Assembly: GCA_020723995.1 (NCBI GenBank)
Contig: DYHT01000006.1
Coordinates: 2,505-66,504, forward strand
Direction of reading: 5' to 3'
DNA length: 64,000 nt
DNA from: Chloroflexus sp.
GTDB taxonomy: Bacteria > Chloroflexota > Anaerolineae > Anaerolineales > Villigracilaceae
Below, in pieces: positions 31,137-40,075 of the stretch. Both the position numbers and the translations under genes were made by a program. Below the pieces are notes generated by a model that was given only the letters and a program-made list of their open reading frames with translations, was not told where the DNA came from and ran no database searches. Numbering within the stretch: position 1 is the first letter of the stretch; every line of letters starts with the position of its first letter.

Positions 31137-33071
31137 TCACTCTCCACACCTATCACCGTAGTCGAATGCCTCGATGTTCCACAAATCACTCGCCGCGCTC
31201 GGATCGAGGCTGAAGCTGCACAGATCAAGACGCGCCGCGGCCACTTTCAGCCGCCAATACAATGGGACAATGGGCAAGTCTTCCGCGAAGATGGCCTGTG
31301 TCGCACGGTAGCCATCTGCGTAGTCAGCCTCGCCGGGTAAGGCGCCTCTGGCGGAAAGGCAGGCCGCATCGTAGGCCGGGTTGGTGTAACCGCTCAGGTT
31401 GGTGCCGACCCAATGATTCGCAGAGTTCGGGATCTCGCCGCTGGTGAACCATGCACAGGGCGGTTCTACGCCCGTGCTGCCCATGGCGAACCCGGCCAGG
31501 TCGAACTTGCGCCCGAACAACACTCCATCCGGACCCTGAGCATAAAGCTCGGTGGGTTCATAGTACTGTATATTGACTTTAATCCCGCACTGGGCCAACG
31601 AGTCGGCCAGGATCTGGCTGACCTGCCGGCGCTGGGCTGCGCCGGTCGTCCAGTAATTCAAGACCAACGGCATCCCAGCCGGGATGTTGGCAATGCCCCA
31701 GGCCTGGCGCGGCGTGCCGGCATCATTATCCTGATCCCGCCAGCCGGCCTGCTCCAGCAGTTGATTGGCTGCAACAACATCGAAGGGATAGGCTTTCACG
31801 TCCGGGTTGTAAAGCGGATGGCTGGAAGGGGTGTAGGCATTCGGCACCGTCGTCAGCCCATACAGGACGGTATCCACCACCTTCTGCCGGTCCAGGCACA
31901 TGGCAATCGCCTGGCGGACGCGTTTGTCGCTTAGAAAATCCGGGCGGTCGCCTGTGCTGGGGTTGTAGCCGTTATCATAAGCCGCCGGGCGGATGCCGAA
32001 ATCCAGGCGTTCCATCACATTCGTAGGGGAGAAGATGGCCTTGAGTTGACCCCCGGAATCGAAACTCTCTAGAATACCGGCCTGGCCATCCAGGTGCAGG
32101 CTGGCATCCAGGAGATCACACCGCCCGGCCAGCAATTCACTGATGGCGGTTTCCGGCCCAGAGATAAAACGAAAGACCAGCGTATCGAACTTCGGCAGGC
32201 CTTCACCCGCTCGGAAGTAAAATGGATTCTTCTTCAACGTAACGGCGTCCCCGCTGACCCATTCAGCCATTGCGTAAGGCCCCCAGCCAATCGGATTGCG
32301 CGCGGCCGCCTCGGACTCAGGCAGCTCAGCGGGAGTATATTGGCTCCACACGTGCCTGGGATAAGGAGTCCAGAAATTGGTGAAGTAGGTTGGGTCAAGG
32401 TAGCCCGGCTTGCCCCACCACTGGACGGTCTGTTCATCCACCGCCTCGTAGGACTGCGTGCGGTCAATCAGGTACTTTGAAGCGGGTGTGCTGGCGTCCG
32501 CCGCCAGGTTATATGAATAGACCGAATCATCCACTGTCAGGGGCATGCCATCCGACCAGTAGAGGCCGGGGGACAGGCTGAAATTGACTACCATCTGATC
32601 CATCTGGATCTCGCCCTTGCCATCATAGACGACAGCGCACTCGTCGCTGCGACAGCCGCTCGGCCGGAGGCGCACGCCCGGCGCCAGCGTGACCGGCAGG
32701 TCGTCCGCATCCACCACCTCATCGCCGACATAGACGGAAACGGCGCTGATCAGCGCGTCTCCATCCGCCAGGCTGGGCAGCTTTTTCAGGATGACCGCCT
32801 GATAACCGTATGAATTGGTATCAATTGGGCCATCGTAGATCGCGGCCAGAATGCTGCGCGCCGACGACGAGGGGTTCCCAAGCGGATACAGGCTGGCCGG
32901 TTCCTGCCCCAGGCAGATCGTCAACGTGCGCGGCGGGACGGGGGTCGGCGTGGGCGTGGCGGGGATGGGTGCGGGCAGCGGCGTGGCTGTCTCCTTTGGC
33001 CCACAGGCAGCCAGGAGAACAGCCAGGAAAACGAACAGGCTTACGAAAACAGATCGGCGATCAGGCATCAC
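31137..33071 (-). CDS. Family-5 (OppA-like) substrate-binding lipoprotein, canonical domain order
   Basis: Lipobox VLLAACGP; TLTICLGQEPASLYPLG... then LSDKRVRQAIAMCLDRQKVV... then LPIVPLYWRLKVA. Confidence 0.9.
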   Translation of the reverse strand: MMPDRRSVFVSLFVFLAVLLAACGPKETATPLPAPIPATPTPTPVPPRTLTICLGQEPASLYPLGNPSSSARSILAAIYDGPIDTNSYGYQAVILKKLPSLADGDALISAVSVYVGDEVVDADDLPVTLAPGVRLRPSGCRSDECAVVYDGKGEIQMDQMVVNFSLSPGLYWSDGMPLTVDDSVYSYNLAADASTPASKYLIDRTQSYEAVDEQTVQWWGKPGYLDPTYFTNFWTPYPRHVWSQYTPAELPESEAAARNPIGWGPYAMAEWVSGDAVTLKKNPFYFRAGEGLPKFDTLVFRFISGPETAISELLAGRCDLLDASLHLDGQAGILESFDSGGQLKAIFSPTNVMERLDFGIRPAAYDNGYNPSTGDRPDFLSDKRVRQAIAMCLDRQKVVDTVLYGLTTVPNAYTPSSHPLYNPDVKAYPFDVVAANQLLEQAGWRDQDNDAGTPRQAWGIANIPAGMPLVLNYWTTGAAQRRQVSQILADSLAQCGIKVNIQYYEPTELYAQGPDGVLFGRKFDLAGFAMGSTGVEPPCAWFTSGEIPNSANHWVGTNLSGYTNPAYDAACLSARGALPGEADYADGYRATQAIFAEDLPIVPLYWRLKVAAARLDLCSFSLDPSAASDLWNIEAFDYGDRCGE

Positions 33072-33102
33072 AATCTCCCTCGAGAAGGTTCATGGCACGA
33101 TT

Positions 33103-33125
33103 ATGGTAGCCTTCAAGGCTACCAT
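33103..33125. promoter_or_regulatory. Perfect palindrome atggtagcctt-c-aaggctaccat upstream of the SBP gene; possible operator
   Basis: 11-bp arms with 1-nt centre. Confidence 0.45.
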
Positions 33126-33236
33126 TATACAACAACCTGCGACGCCAGGTTCGTTGACATCCCCCTACCCTGACGGTACAATGAAGCCGCTGGATAAAAA
33201 CCACACCAGAAAAAACCCGACCCAACGCCGGCCGTG

Positions 33237-33322
33237 CCGACCACCAAGGAATGTCCGCACTGCTTCACAACCATTCCGATCAAGGCGACCCGCTGCCCAC
33301 ATTGCACCTCAGAGATCAAGTA
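33237..33322 (+). pseudogene. Zn-ribbon tail remnant resembling a MscL C-terminus
   Basis: [28 protein letters not shown] in frame; no upstream channel domain. Confidence 0.5.
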
Positions 33323-33440
33323 AGCAAGGAAACAAGTAGACAGGTAGATACGGAAAAACGTCCCGCAGAATTTGGAGACAAACCTGTGGGACGATTTTTC
33401 CAATGTCAATTCATCCTTCATCTTTCATCCTTTCCACCCC

Positions 33441-35726
33441 ATGGATCTCCTCGACAAACTCAACCCCCAACAACGCCAGGCTGTGACGGCCGGGGCCGGC
33501 CCGGTTTTGGTGCTGGCCGGCCCCGGGTCCGGAAAGACGCGCGTCCTGACCCAGCGCGCGGCTTATCTTATCGGTCACGAAGGCGCGCGCCCCTACCAGA
33601 TGCTGGCGGTCACCTTCACCAACAAGGCCGCCCGCGAGATGGAAAGCCGCGTCCGCAAACTGCTGGACGAAGAGGCCACGGCAGGCCTATGGCTGGGCAC
33701 CTTCCACACCACCTGCGCCCGGCTGCTGCGCCGCGAAGCCGAGCATCTTCCCTTCGACTTCGCTCAGGGCAAGCCCTTCGGCTCCGCTCGGGGCAGGCCA
33801 TTCGATCCAAACTTCGTCATCTTCGACGCCGACGACCAGATAAGTGTTGTCAAGACCGCCATCCGCAGCCTGAATCTGGATGACAAGACCCACCGCCCGC
33901 CGTCGGTGCATGGTTCGATCTCACGTGCCAAGAATGAGCTGATTTTCTCCGCCGACTACCCCACGCAGACCTACCGCGACGAGGTCGTCAAACGCATTTA
34001 TCAGCGTTACCAAGAACTGCTCCAGCAATCCAACGCGGTGGACTTCGACGACCTGCTGCTCTGGACCGCCCACCTGCTGGAAGAAAATCCCGCCGTGCGC
34101 GAGAAGTATGCCCAGCGGTTTCACCACATCCTTGTGGACGAGTATCAGGATACGAACTACGCTCAATATATCTTGCTAAAACATCTGGCATCTGTCCACA
34201 GGAACGTCTTCGTCGTGGCTGACCCCGATCAATCGGTGTACCGCTGGCGGGGCGCGGACTATCGCAACGTCCAGCGCTTCGAAAAGGATTATCCCGACGC
34301 ACAAATTATCCTGCTCGAACAGAATTATCGCTCGCGGCAGACCATCCTCGACGCGGCCATGTCGGTCATTGACCGCGCTCCGCACCGCCGCCGCAAACAG
34401 CTCTTCACCGAGCGCGGCGCAGGCGAGAAAATCTTTTATTATGAAGCCAACGACGATTACGGCGAGGCATCATTTGTAGTGGACACCATCGCCAGCCTGG
34501 TGGCAGCGCGCCTCACCGAACCCGGCGAGTGCGCCGTGATGTACCGCACCAACGCCCAATCCCGCCTGCTGGAAGAGGCCTTTTTGCAGGCGCGCCTGCC
34601 CTACCGGCTGGTCGGCGCGCAGCGCTTCTATGGACGGCGCGAAGTCAAAGACATCATCGCCTGCCTGCGCCTGGTGCACAACCCGGCTGACGAGGTCTCG
34701 CTCGAGCGCGTCATCAACGTCCCGCCGCGCGGCATCGGCGAGAAGACCGTGGCTGCGCTGCACACCGCCGCCCTCGCCGCGCAGATCGCTCCCGCTATTG
34801 TGCTGATTGATCTGGCGCGCGGCGAGGCCTCGCCCTTCTGGACGCAGTTCAGCAGCCGCGCCGCCCTGCCCCTGGCCGATTTCGGCGCCCGGCTGGCCAA
34901 CTGGCGCGCCCTGAGCCGCCGCCCTGAGCTTGTCGAAGGGCTGTCGAAGGACGCCGCGCCCACCGTCACCGAACTCTTCGACCGCATCACCGCCGATATC
35001 AACTACAAAGCCTACCTCGACGACGGCACAGAAGAAGGCGCCGAGCGCTGGGAAAACGTGATGGAACTGCGCCGCTTGACGGTCGAGTACGAGTCCCGCA
35101 CCCTGACCGAGTTCCTCGAAAACGTGGCGCTCATCTCCGACCAGGATACCCTCACCGAAGGCCGGAACGCCCCCACCATGCTCACCCTGCACGCCGCCAA
35201 AGGCCTGGAATTTGGTGTGGTCTTCATCGTTGGGTTGGATGATGGTCTCATTCCGCACAGTCGCTCATTCGACGAAGTCGAAGCTATGGATGAAGAACGC
35301 CGCCTGTTCTACGTCGGCATCACGCGCGCCAAAGACCGGTTGTATCTCCTGCGCGCCCTGCGGCGCGGCGGCCGCGGCTATTCGGAGGAAACACTTCCAT
35401 CCCGTTTTCTGGATGACATCCCACCCGAACTACTGAACGGCAGGTCCCGGGCCGGACGCTCCATCTTCCACCCTTCGCTACGCTCAGGGCAGGCTCCCCC
35501 ACGCTCGCAGGCATGGACGCTTCCTTCGGCCCCTCATCCTGCTCCCGCTATCGAAGCCCGCTTCAAGGCCGGGATGCGCGTCAAGCACCCCGTCTGGGAC
35601 GAGGGTATTGTATTGAATAGCAGAATCCAGGATGAGGACGAGATTGTGGACGTGGTCTTCGAGTCGGTTGGCATCAAAAGATTGGCGGCTTCGCTGGCAA
35701 AACTGACGATAGACGATAGACCGTAG
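33441..35726 (+). CDS. UvrD/PcrA-like superfamily 1 DNA helicase with in-frame repeat inserts
   Basis: LNPQQRQAVTAGAGPVLVLAGPGSGKTRVL, VDEYQDTNYAQY, LHAAKGLEFGVVFIVGL. Confidence 0.94.
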   Translation: MDLLDKLNPQQRQAVTAGAGPVLVLAGPGSGKTRVLTQRAAYLIGHEGARPYQMLAVTFTNKAAREMESRVRKLLDEEATAGLWLGTFHTTCARLLRREAEHLPFDFAQGKPFGSARGRPFDPNFVIFDADDQISVVKTAIRSLNLDDKTHRPPSVHGSISRAKNELIFSADYPTQTYRDEVVKRIYQRYQELLQQSNAVDFDDLLLWTAHLLEENPAVREKYAQRFHHILVDEYQDTNYAQYILLKHLASVHRNVFVVADPDQSVYRWRGADYRNVQRFEKDYPDAQIILLEQNYRSRQTILDAAMSVIDRAPHRRRKQLFTERGAGEKIFYYEANDDYGEASFVVDTIASLVAARLTEPGECAVMYRTNAQSRLLEEAFLQARLPYRLVGAQRFYGRREVKDIIACLRLVHNPADEVSLERVINVPPRGIGEKTVAALHTAALAAQIAPAIVLIDLARGEASPFWTQFSSRAALPLADFGARLANWRALSRRPELVEGLSKDAAPTVTELFDRITADINYKAYLDDGTEEGAERWENVMELRRLTVEYESRTLTEFLENVALISDQDTLTEGRNAPTMLTLHAAKGLEFGVVFIVGLDDGLIPHSRSFDEVEAMDEERRLFYVGITRAKDRLYLLRALRRGGRGYSEETLPSRFLDDIPPELLNGRSRAGRSIFHPSLRSGQAPPRSQAWTLPSAPHPAPAIEARFKAGMRVKHPVWDEGIVLNSRIQDEDEIVDVVFESVGIKRLAASLAKLTIDDRP
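33750..33797. repeat. Two tandem 24-bp repeats (cccttcgacttcgctcagggcaag / cccttcggctccgctcggggcagg) inside uvrD
   Basis: Same 24-mer family at 49989..50012 (inside mutS2) and 35471..35493. Confidence 0.85.
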
Positions 35727-35777
35727 ACGGCGGTCCATCGTCAGTCGTCCATCCTCCAAAATCGAAAGGAAACCCTC

Positions 35778-37487
35778 ATGCTCAAAAACATCCCCTCCAA
35801 CCCAACTGCCCTCATCAACTGGAAATGGGAAGAAATCGCACTCCACTATAAAGACCTCGCCGCGCGTCCGCTCACTGCCTCCAACGCTGACGGCTGGCTG
35901 GCCGACTGGTCACGCCTGGGTGAACATCTCGAAGAGCTGTACGCCCGCCTTCAGGTTGCCACCTCGGTCAATACCACCGATAAAGAGGCCGATGAACGGA
36001 TGAACAAATTCCTCAATACCATCTATCCGAATGCAATGGCCGCCGAGCAGAAACTGAAAGAAAAACTGCTCGCCAGCGGCCTGGAACCGAAAGGCTTCGA
36101 GATCCCGTTGCGCAACATGCGCGCCGAGGCGGATTTGTTCCGCCAGGCCAACCTGCCGCTGCTGGCCGAGGAGAAAAAATACAATCTCGAATACGATAAA
36201 ATCCTCGGCGCACAGACGGTGCAATGGGATGGTGAAGAAGTCACCCTGACCAAACTCAAGACCGTCTTCCAGGAACCTGAGCGCGCCAAACGCGAAAAGG
36301 CCTGGCGCGCCATTGCCGAGCGCCAACTGGCCGACCGCAAAGCCATTAACGAACTCTGGCAAAAGTACATGCCCCTGCGCGGCAATATCGCCAGGAATGC
36401 CGATAAGCCCAGTTACCGCGAGTACGCCTGGCAGCAACGGCTGCGCTTCGATTTCACAGCCGCTGACTGCAAATCGTTCCACCAGGCGATTGAAGAAGTC
36501 GTCATCCCGGCTGCGACGCGCATTTACGCCCGCCGCCGCAAGGCTCTCGGCGTGGATACCCTCCGCCCGTGGGATCTGGAGGACGGCTGGTACTCACGCC
36601 CGACACCGCCGGCCGGAGAGCCCGCCCTCAAGCCGTTCACAGGCATGGACGAACTGAAAGCCAGCTCCTCGGCCATCTTTCACAAGGTTGATCCAGTGCT
36701 GGGCGGCTACTTCGACACCATGCTGCGCGCAGGTTTGACCGACCTGGATAACCGCAAGAACAAGGCTCCCGGCGCGTTCTGCACTTCATATACGTCCATT
36801 CGCAAGCCGTTCATTTTCGTCAACGCGGTCGGCACGCACGACGACGTGCAGACCACACTGCACGAATCCGGACACGCCTTCCACGTTTTTGAGACGGCTA
36901 ATATCCAGTATGTGCAGCAACTTTCCGTCCCCATGGAATTTGCCGAGGTGGCCTCGATGGGCATGGAACTGCTCGCCGCGCCCTACCTGACCGAGTTCTA
37001 CACCGCAGCCGAGGCGGCGCGTGCCCGCATTGAACATCACGAACGCTCGATCCTCTTCTGGCCCTTCATGGCCGTGGTGGACGCATTCCAGCACTGGGTC
37101 TACGAGAACCCGACCGAGGGCGCGCAGCCCGACAAGTGCGATGCCAAATGGGCCGAACTGTGGCGGCGTTTCATCCCCGGTGTGGATTGGAGCGGGCTGG
37201 AAGATGTGATCAGCACCGGCTGGCAGCGCAAACTGCACATCCACCAGTATCCGTTTTATTACACCGAATACGGCATGGCGCAACTGGGCGCGGTGCAAAT
37301 CTGGGACAACGCCATCAAAGACCAGGCCGGCGCGGTCTCCGCCTATCGTAAGGCGCTGGCGCTGGGAGGCACGGTCACGCTGCCCGAACTCTTCGCCGCT
37401 GCCGGCGCCAAATTCGCCTTTGATTCCGCCACACTGAAGAAAGCCGTGGATTTGATGGAGCGCGTGATCGAGGAATTGGAAGCCTGA
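35778..37487 (+). CDS. M3 family oligoendopeptidase
   Basis: LHESGHAFHVFE (HExxH) and C-terminal M3 signature. Confidence 0.92.
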   Translation: MLKNIPSNPTALINWKWEEIALHYKDLAARPLTASNADGWLADWSRLGEHLEELYARLQVATSVNTTDKEADERMNKFLNTIYPNAMAAEQKLKEKLLASGLEPKGFEIPLRNMRAEADLFRQANLPLLAEEKKYNLEYDKILGAQTVQWDGEEVTLTKLKTVFQEPERAKREKAWRAIAERQLADRKAINELWQKYMPLRGNIARNADKPSYREYAWQQRLRFDFTAADCKSFHQAIEEVVIPAATRIYARRRKALGVDTLRPWDLEDGWYSRPTPPAGEPALKPFTGMDELKASSSAIFHKVDPVLGGYFDTMLRAGLTDLDNRKNKAPGAFCTSYTSIRKPFIFVNAVGTHDDVQTTLHESGHAFHVFETANIQYVQQLSVPMEFAEVASMGMELLAAPYLTEFYTAAEAARARIEHHERSILFWPFMAVVDAFQHWVYENPTEGAQPDKCDAKWAELWRRFIPGVDWSGLEDVISTGWQRKLHIHQYPFYYTEYGMAQLGAVQIWDNAIKDQAGAVSAYRKALALGGTVTLPELFAAAGAKFAFDSATLKKAVDLMERVIEELEA

Positions 37488-37507
37488 AAAAGACGTAGGA
37501 GAAATTC

Positions 37508-38071
37508 ATGGACTGGAAAATAATCTGGGATCTCTTTCTTATCTGCGCCAAAGTTTCACTGGTTACCTGGGGCGGCGGACCGGCCTTGATCGCCCTGATG
37601 CAACGTGAGACGGTCGCGGCTGGCTGGCTGACCTCCGAAGAATTTGGTGACTCGGTCGCCATCGGCAATGCGCTGCCCGGCCCGATCGCCCCTAAGCTGG
37701 CGGCCCACGTTGGCTACAAAATGGCGGGGATTCTCGGCGCGCTGGCCGGCGTGACCGGCTCCGTGCTGCCGACCACCATCATCATGCTGCTCGTGGTGGC
37801 CTTCTTTTTCAGCATCAAAGACAAGCCTCAGATGCACTCCATGCTCAAGGCAGTGCGTCCGTTGGTGGTGGGCATGTTGATTTGGACAGCTTACGACATG
37901 GCCTTAGAAGTCTTCGACGCCGACCAACTCGGCTGGGGCAAGGCACTGACCCAGGGCTGGAGCCAGATTCTCATCGTGGCGGCCTCTTTCCTGTTATTAA
38001 CCTTCACTGCAATCAACCCGGTCTGGTTGGTCATCGCCGCGGCCGCGTTGGGGTTTATAATCTATCGGTAA
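37508..38071 (+). CDS. Chromate transporter, single-domain
   Basis: SLVTWGGGPALIALMQRE and IGNALPGPIAPKLAAHVGYK motifs. Confidence 0.85.
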   Translation: MDWKIIWDLFLICAKVSLVTWGGGPALIALMQRETVAAGWLTSEEFGDSVAIGNALPGPIAPKLAAHVGYKMAGILGALAGVTGSVLPTTIIMLLVVAFFFSIKDKPQMHSMLKAVRPLVVGMLIWTAYDMALEVFDADQLGWGKALTQGWSQILIVAASFLLLTFTAINPVWLVIAAAALGFIIYR

Positions 38072-38472
38072 TGAACCCATTTGAAGCTGTCTTTTGGGGC
38101 GCGCTGCTTTCGCTGCAATGCCTGGTCATTGCTCCAATGTTGGCCTTTGGCATTCATTTTTTGCGACCAGGTTTTGGCAAACACAACAAATGGCGCTATC
38201 TGGGAATAGCTCTTTTTGGCATTTCATCCCTGATTATTGCCTGCCTGTTCATCGCGCTGGCCACCGCACCAGGGTTTGACTTTATTGACCGCTGCCGCCC
38301 GCCAGGAACGGGTATGTGCATAGACAGGAGAACTTTCGAAGCCGTGCGCTTGGAAATTCTGGGCGATTTTTTACTGGCGGGTTTGCTATATATTGTGCTG
38401 CCCATCGGCCTCGGCGCAGGTGGAATCCTGCTCATCCTGCACCGCATAACCGACAAAATTGCCGTAAAATAG
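38071..38472 (+). CDS. Hypothetical membrane protein
   Basis: ATG overlaps the chromate-transporter stop; hydrophobic segments. Confidence 0.5.
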   Translation: MNPFEAVFWGALLSLQCLVIAPMLAFGIHFLRPGFGKHNKWRYLGIALFGISSLIIACLFIALATAPGFDFIDRCRPPGTGMCIDRRTFEAVRLEILGDFLLAGLLYIVLPIGLGAGGILLILHRITDKIAVK

Positions 38473-38603
38473 TAACTACTCAGGCTTGTCATGCTGAGCG
38501 GAGCGTTCGTTGCGGAGCGAAGCATCTCGGCCTGCTTTGAGAGAGATTCTTCGCCGCTGGAAGAGCACCAGCGGCTCAGAATGACACTCGGCTGAGTAGT
38601 TAC
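38472..38603. mobile_element. MITE-like element copy 2 (132 bp), IS66-like ends
   Basis: Perfect 12-bp TIRs GTAACTACTCAG/CTGAGTAGTTAC; flanked by perfect 8-bp direct repeats gtaaaata (38464..38471 and 38604..38611). Confidence 0.85.
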
Positions 38604-38698
38604 GTAAAATAAGGATATAAAGCGAAGTTGACCTGCCCTGGCGGGCTAGGCCAGGGGATACTTCGCACTCCTTTGCACAAATGGCGTAAAATAGTAGT

Positions 38699-39739
38699 AT
38701 GACCATGAAAATTGTCATCCCTACCGCTGGCTGGGGCACGCGCATGAGACCCCACACCTGGTCCAAACCCAAGCCGCTCATCAGCGTGGCCGGCAAGACC
38801 GCCCTCGACCAGCTGTTGGGTACTTTCAAGACCGTTCCAGAGCCGCGCAATGTCGAATATGTGATCATCCTCGGGCCGTATCTGGGCGAACAGCAAATCC
38901 CACCCTACATGCAGCAGCATTATCCGGACGACAAGGTGCATTACATCCTTCAGTCGGTGATGAAGGGCCAATCGGACGCCCTGTGGCTGGCGCGCGAATA
39001 CCTGAGCGGCCCGATGCTGATGATCTTCTCGGATACGCTGATCGAGACCGACTTCTCGTTTCTGGCCGATGAAAAAGCGGACGGTGTGGCCTGGGTCAAG
39101 GCCGTCCCCGACCCGCGGCGCTTCGGCGTAGCGGAAGTGGACAAAGAGGGCCGGGTGAGTCACCTGATCGAGAAGCCGCAATCGTTGGAAAATAACTTGG
39201 TCTTGGTCGGTTGTTATTACTTCCGCGAAGGCCGCGAACTGGTCTCAGCCATCGAAGAGCAAATGCGGCGCGGCACAGCCCTGAAAGGCGAGTTCTTCCT
39301 GGCCGACGCCATCAACATCATGCTCGAACGCGGCGCGCATTTCCGCATCCAGAAAGTGGATGTCTGGCTGGATACCGGCACGATAGAGGCCACACTGGAA
39401 ACTAACCGGTATTTGTTGGAACGGTTGCACGTTGACAGGCTAGAACCTGCCAACCTTCCAATCTTCCAACGTGCAAACGTTAAAGTGGTGCCACCTGTTT
39501 TCATCCACGCAACTGCTGAAATCGCTAATTCAACCATCGGGCCGCACGCCTCCATTGGAGCGAACTGTAAAATCACGGACAGCAAAATCGAAGACTCCAT
39601 CCTCGAGGACGGGACAACGGTGAACGCGGCGGCGTTGACTGGCTCGTTTATCGGCCGGCAGGCCAAAGTCGAGGGACGCGGCGCGGAGGGCCAGCCGATG
39701 ACGTTGAATGTTGGTGATGATTCTGTTATCAAATTGTAG
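38699..39739 (+). CDS. Nucleotidyltransferase (NDP-sugar pyrophosphorylase-like)
   Basis: IPTAGWGTRMRPHTWSKPKPLISVAGK motif; C-terminal left-handed beta-helix repeats. Confidence 0.9.
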   Translation: MTMKIVIPTAGWGTRMRPHTWSKPKPLISVAGKTALDQLLGTFKTVPEPRNVEYVIILGPYLGEQQIPPYMQQHYPDDKVHYILQSVMKGQSDALWLAREYLSGPMLMIFSDTLIETDFSFLADEKADGVAWVKAVPDPRRFGVAEVDKEGRVSHLIEKPQSLENNLVLVGCYYFREGRELVSAIEEQMRRGTALKGEFFLADAINIMLERGAHFRIQKVDVWLDTGTIEATLETNRYLLERLHVDRLEPANLPIFQRANVKVVPPVFIHATAEIANSTIGPHASIGANCKITDSKIEDSILEDGTTVNAAALTGSFIGRQAKVEGRGAEGQPMTLNVGDDSVIKL

Positions 39740-39850
39740 GGCGGATTTCCATATCCGCCAACCCCGGCGGGTAGATACCCGCCCTACCGTTGATTAGTGT
39801 CGCGGATTTCCATAGCCGCCCATTCTGGCGGGTAAGAAACCCGCCCTACG
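39739..39850. repeat. Cluster of tagggcggg...cccgcccta hairpin repeats
   Basis: Same family as 1..112 and 18351..18373. Confidence 0.85.
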
Positions 39851-39853
39851 ATC

Positions 39854-40066
39854 ATGACCGATATCGTCGAGTGCCATTCCGGGTACGAATACGCCGAAAA
39901 GCCCCTCACCCTGACATGGGAGGGGAAAAGGCTCGAGATCGCCGCAATCCTGGCACGCTGGCGCATCCCTGGCGCGAAGTGCTTCCGCGTCAAAACAAAC
40001 GACGGGCAAATCTTCGAGCTGTTCTACGGCGAGCTGTACGACGAGTGGCGAATCAACCGACCGTGA
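39854..40066 (+). CDS. Hypothetical 70-aa protein
   Basis: Intact ORF directly upstream of the aminotransferase. Confidence 0.5.
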   Translation: MTDIVECHSGYEYAEKPLTLTWEGKRLEIAAILARWRIPGAKCFRVKTNDGQIFELFYGELYDEWRINRP

Positions 40067-40075
40067 GGAGTAGGA

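Noticed and set aside
32851-33339. 162-aa plus-strand ORF overlapping the SBP start
   Set aside because: Mostly antisense to the SBP gene and reads the MscL-like tail in the wrong frame.
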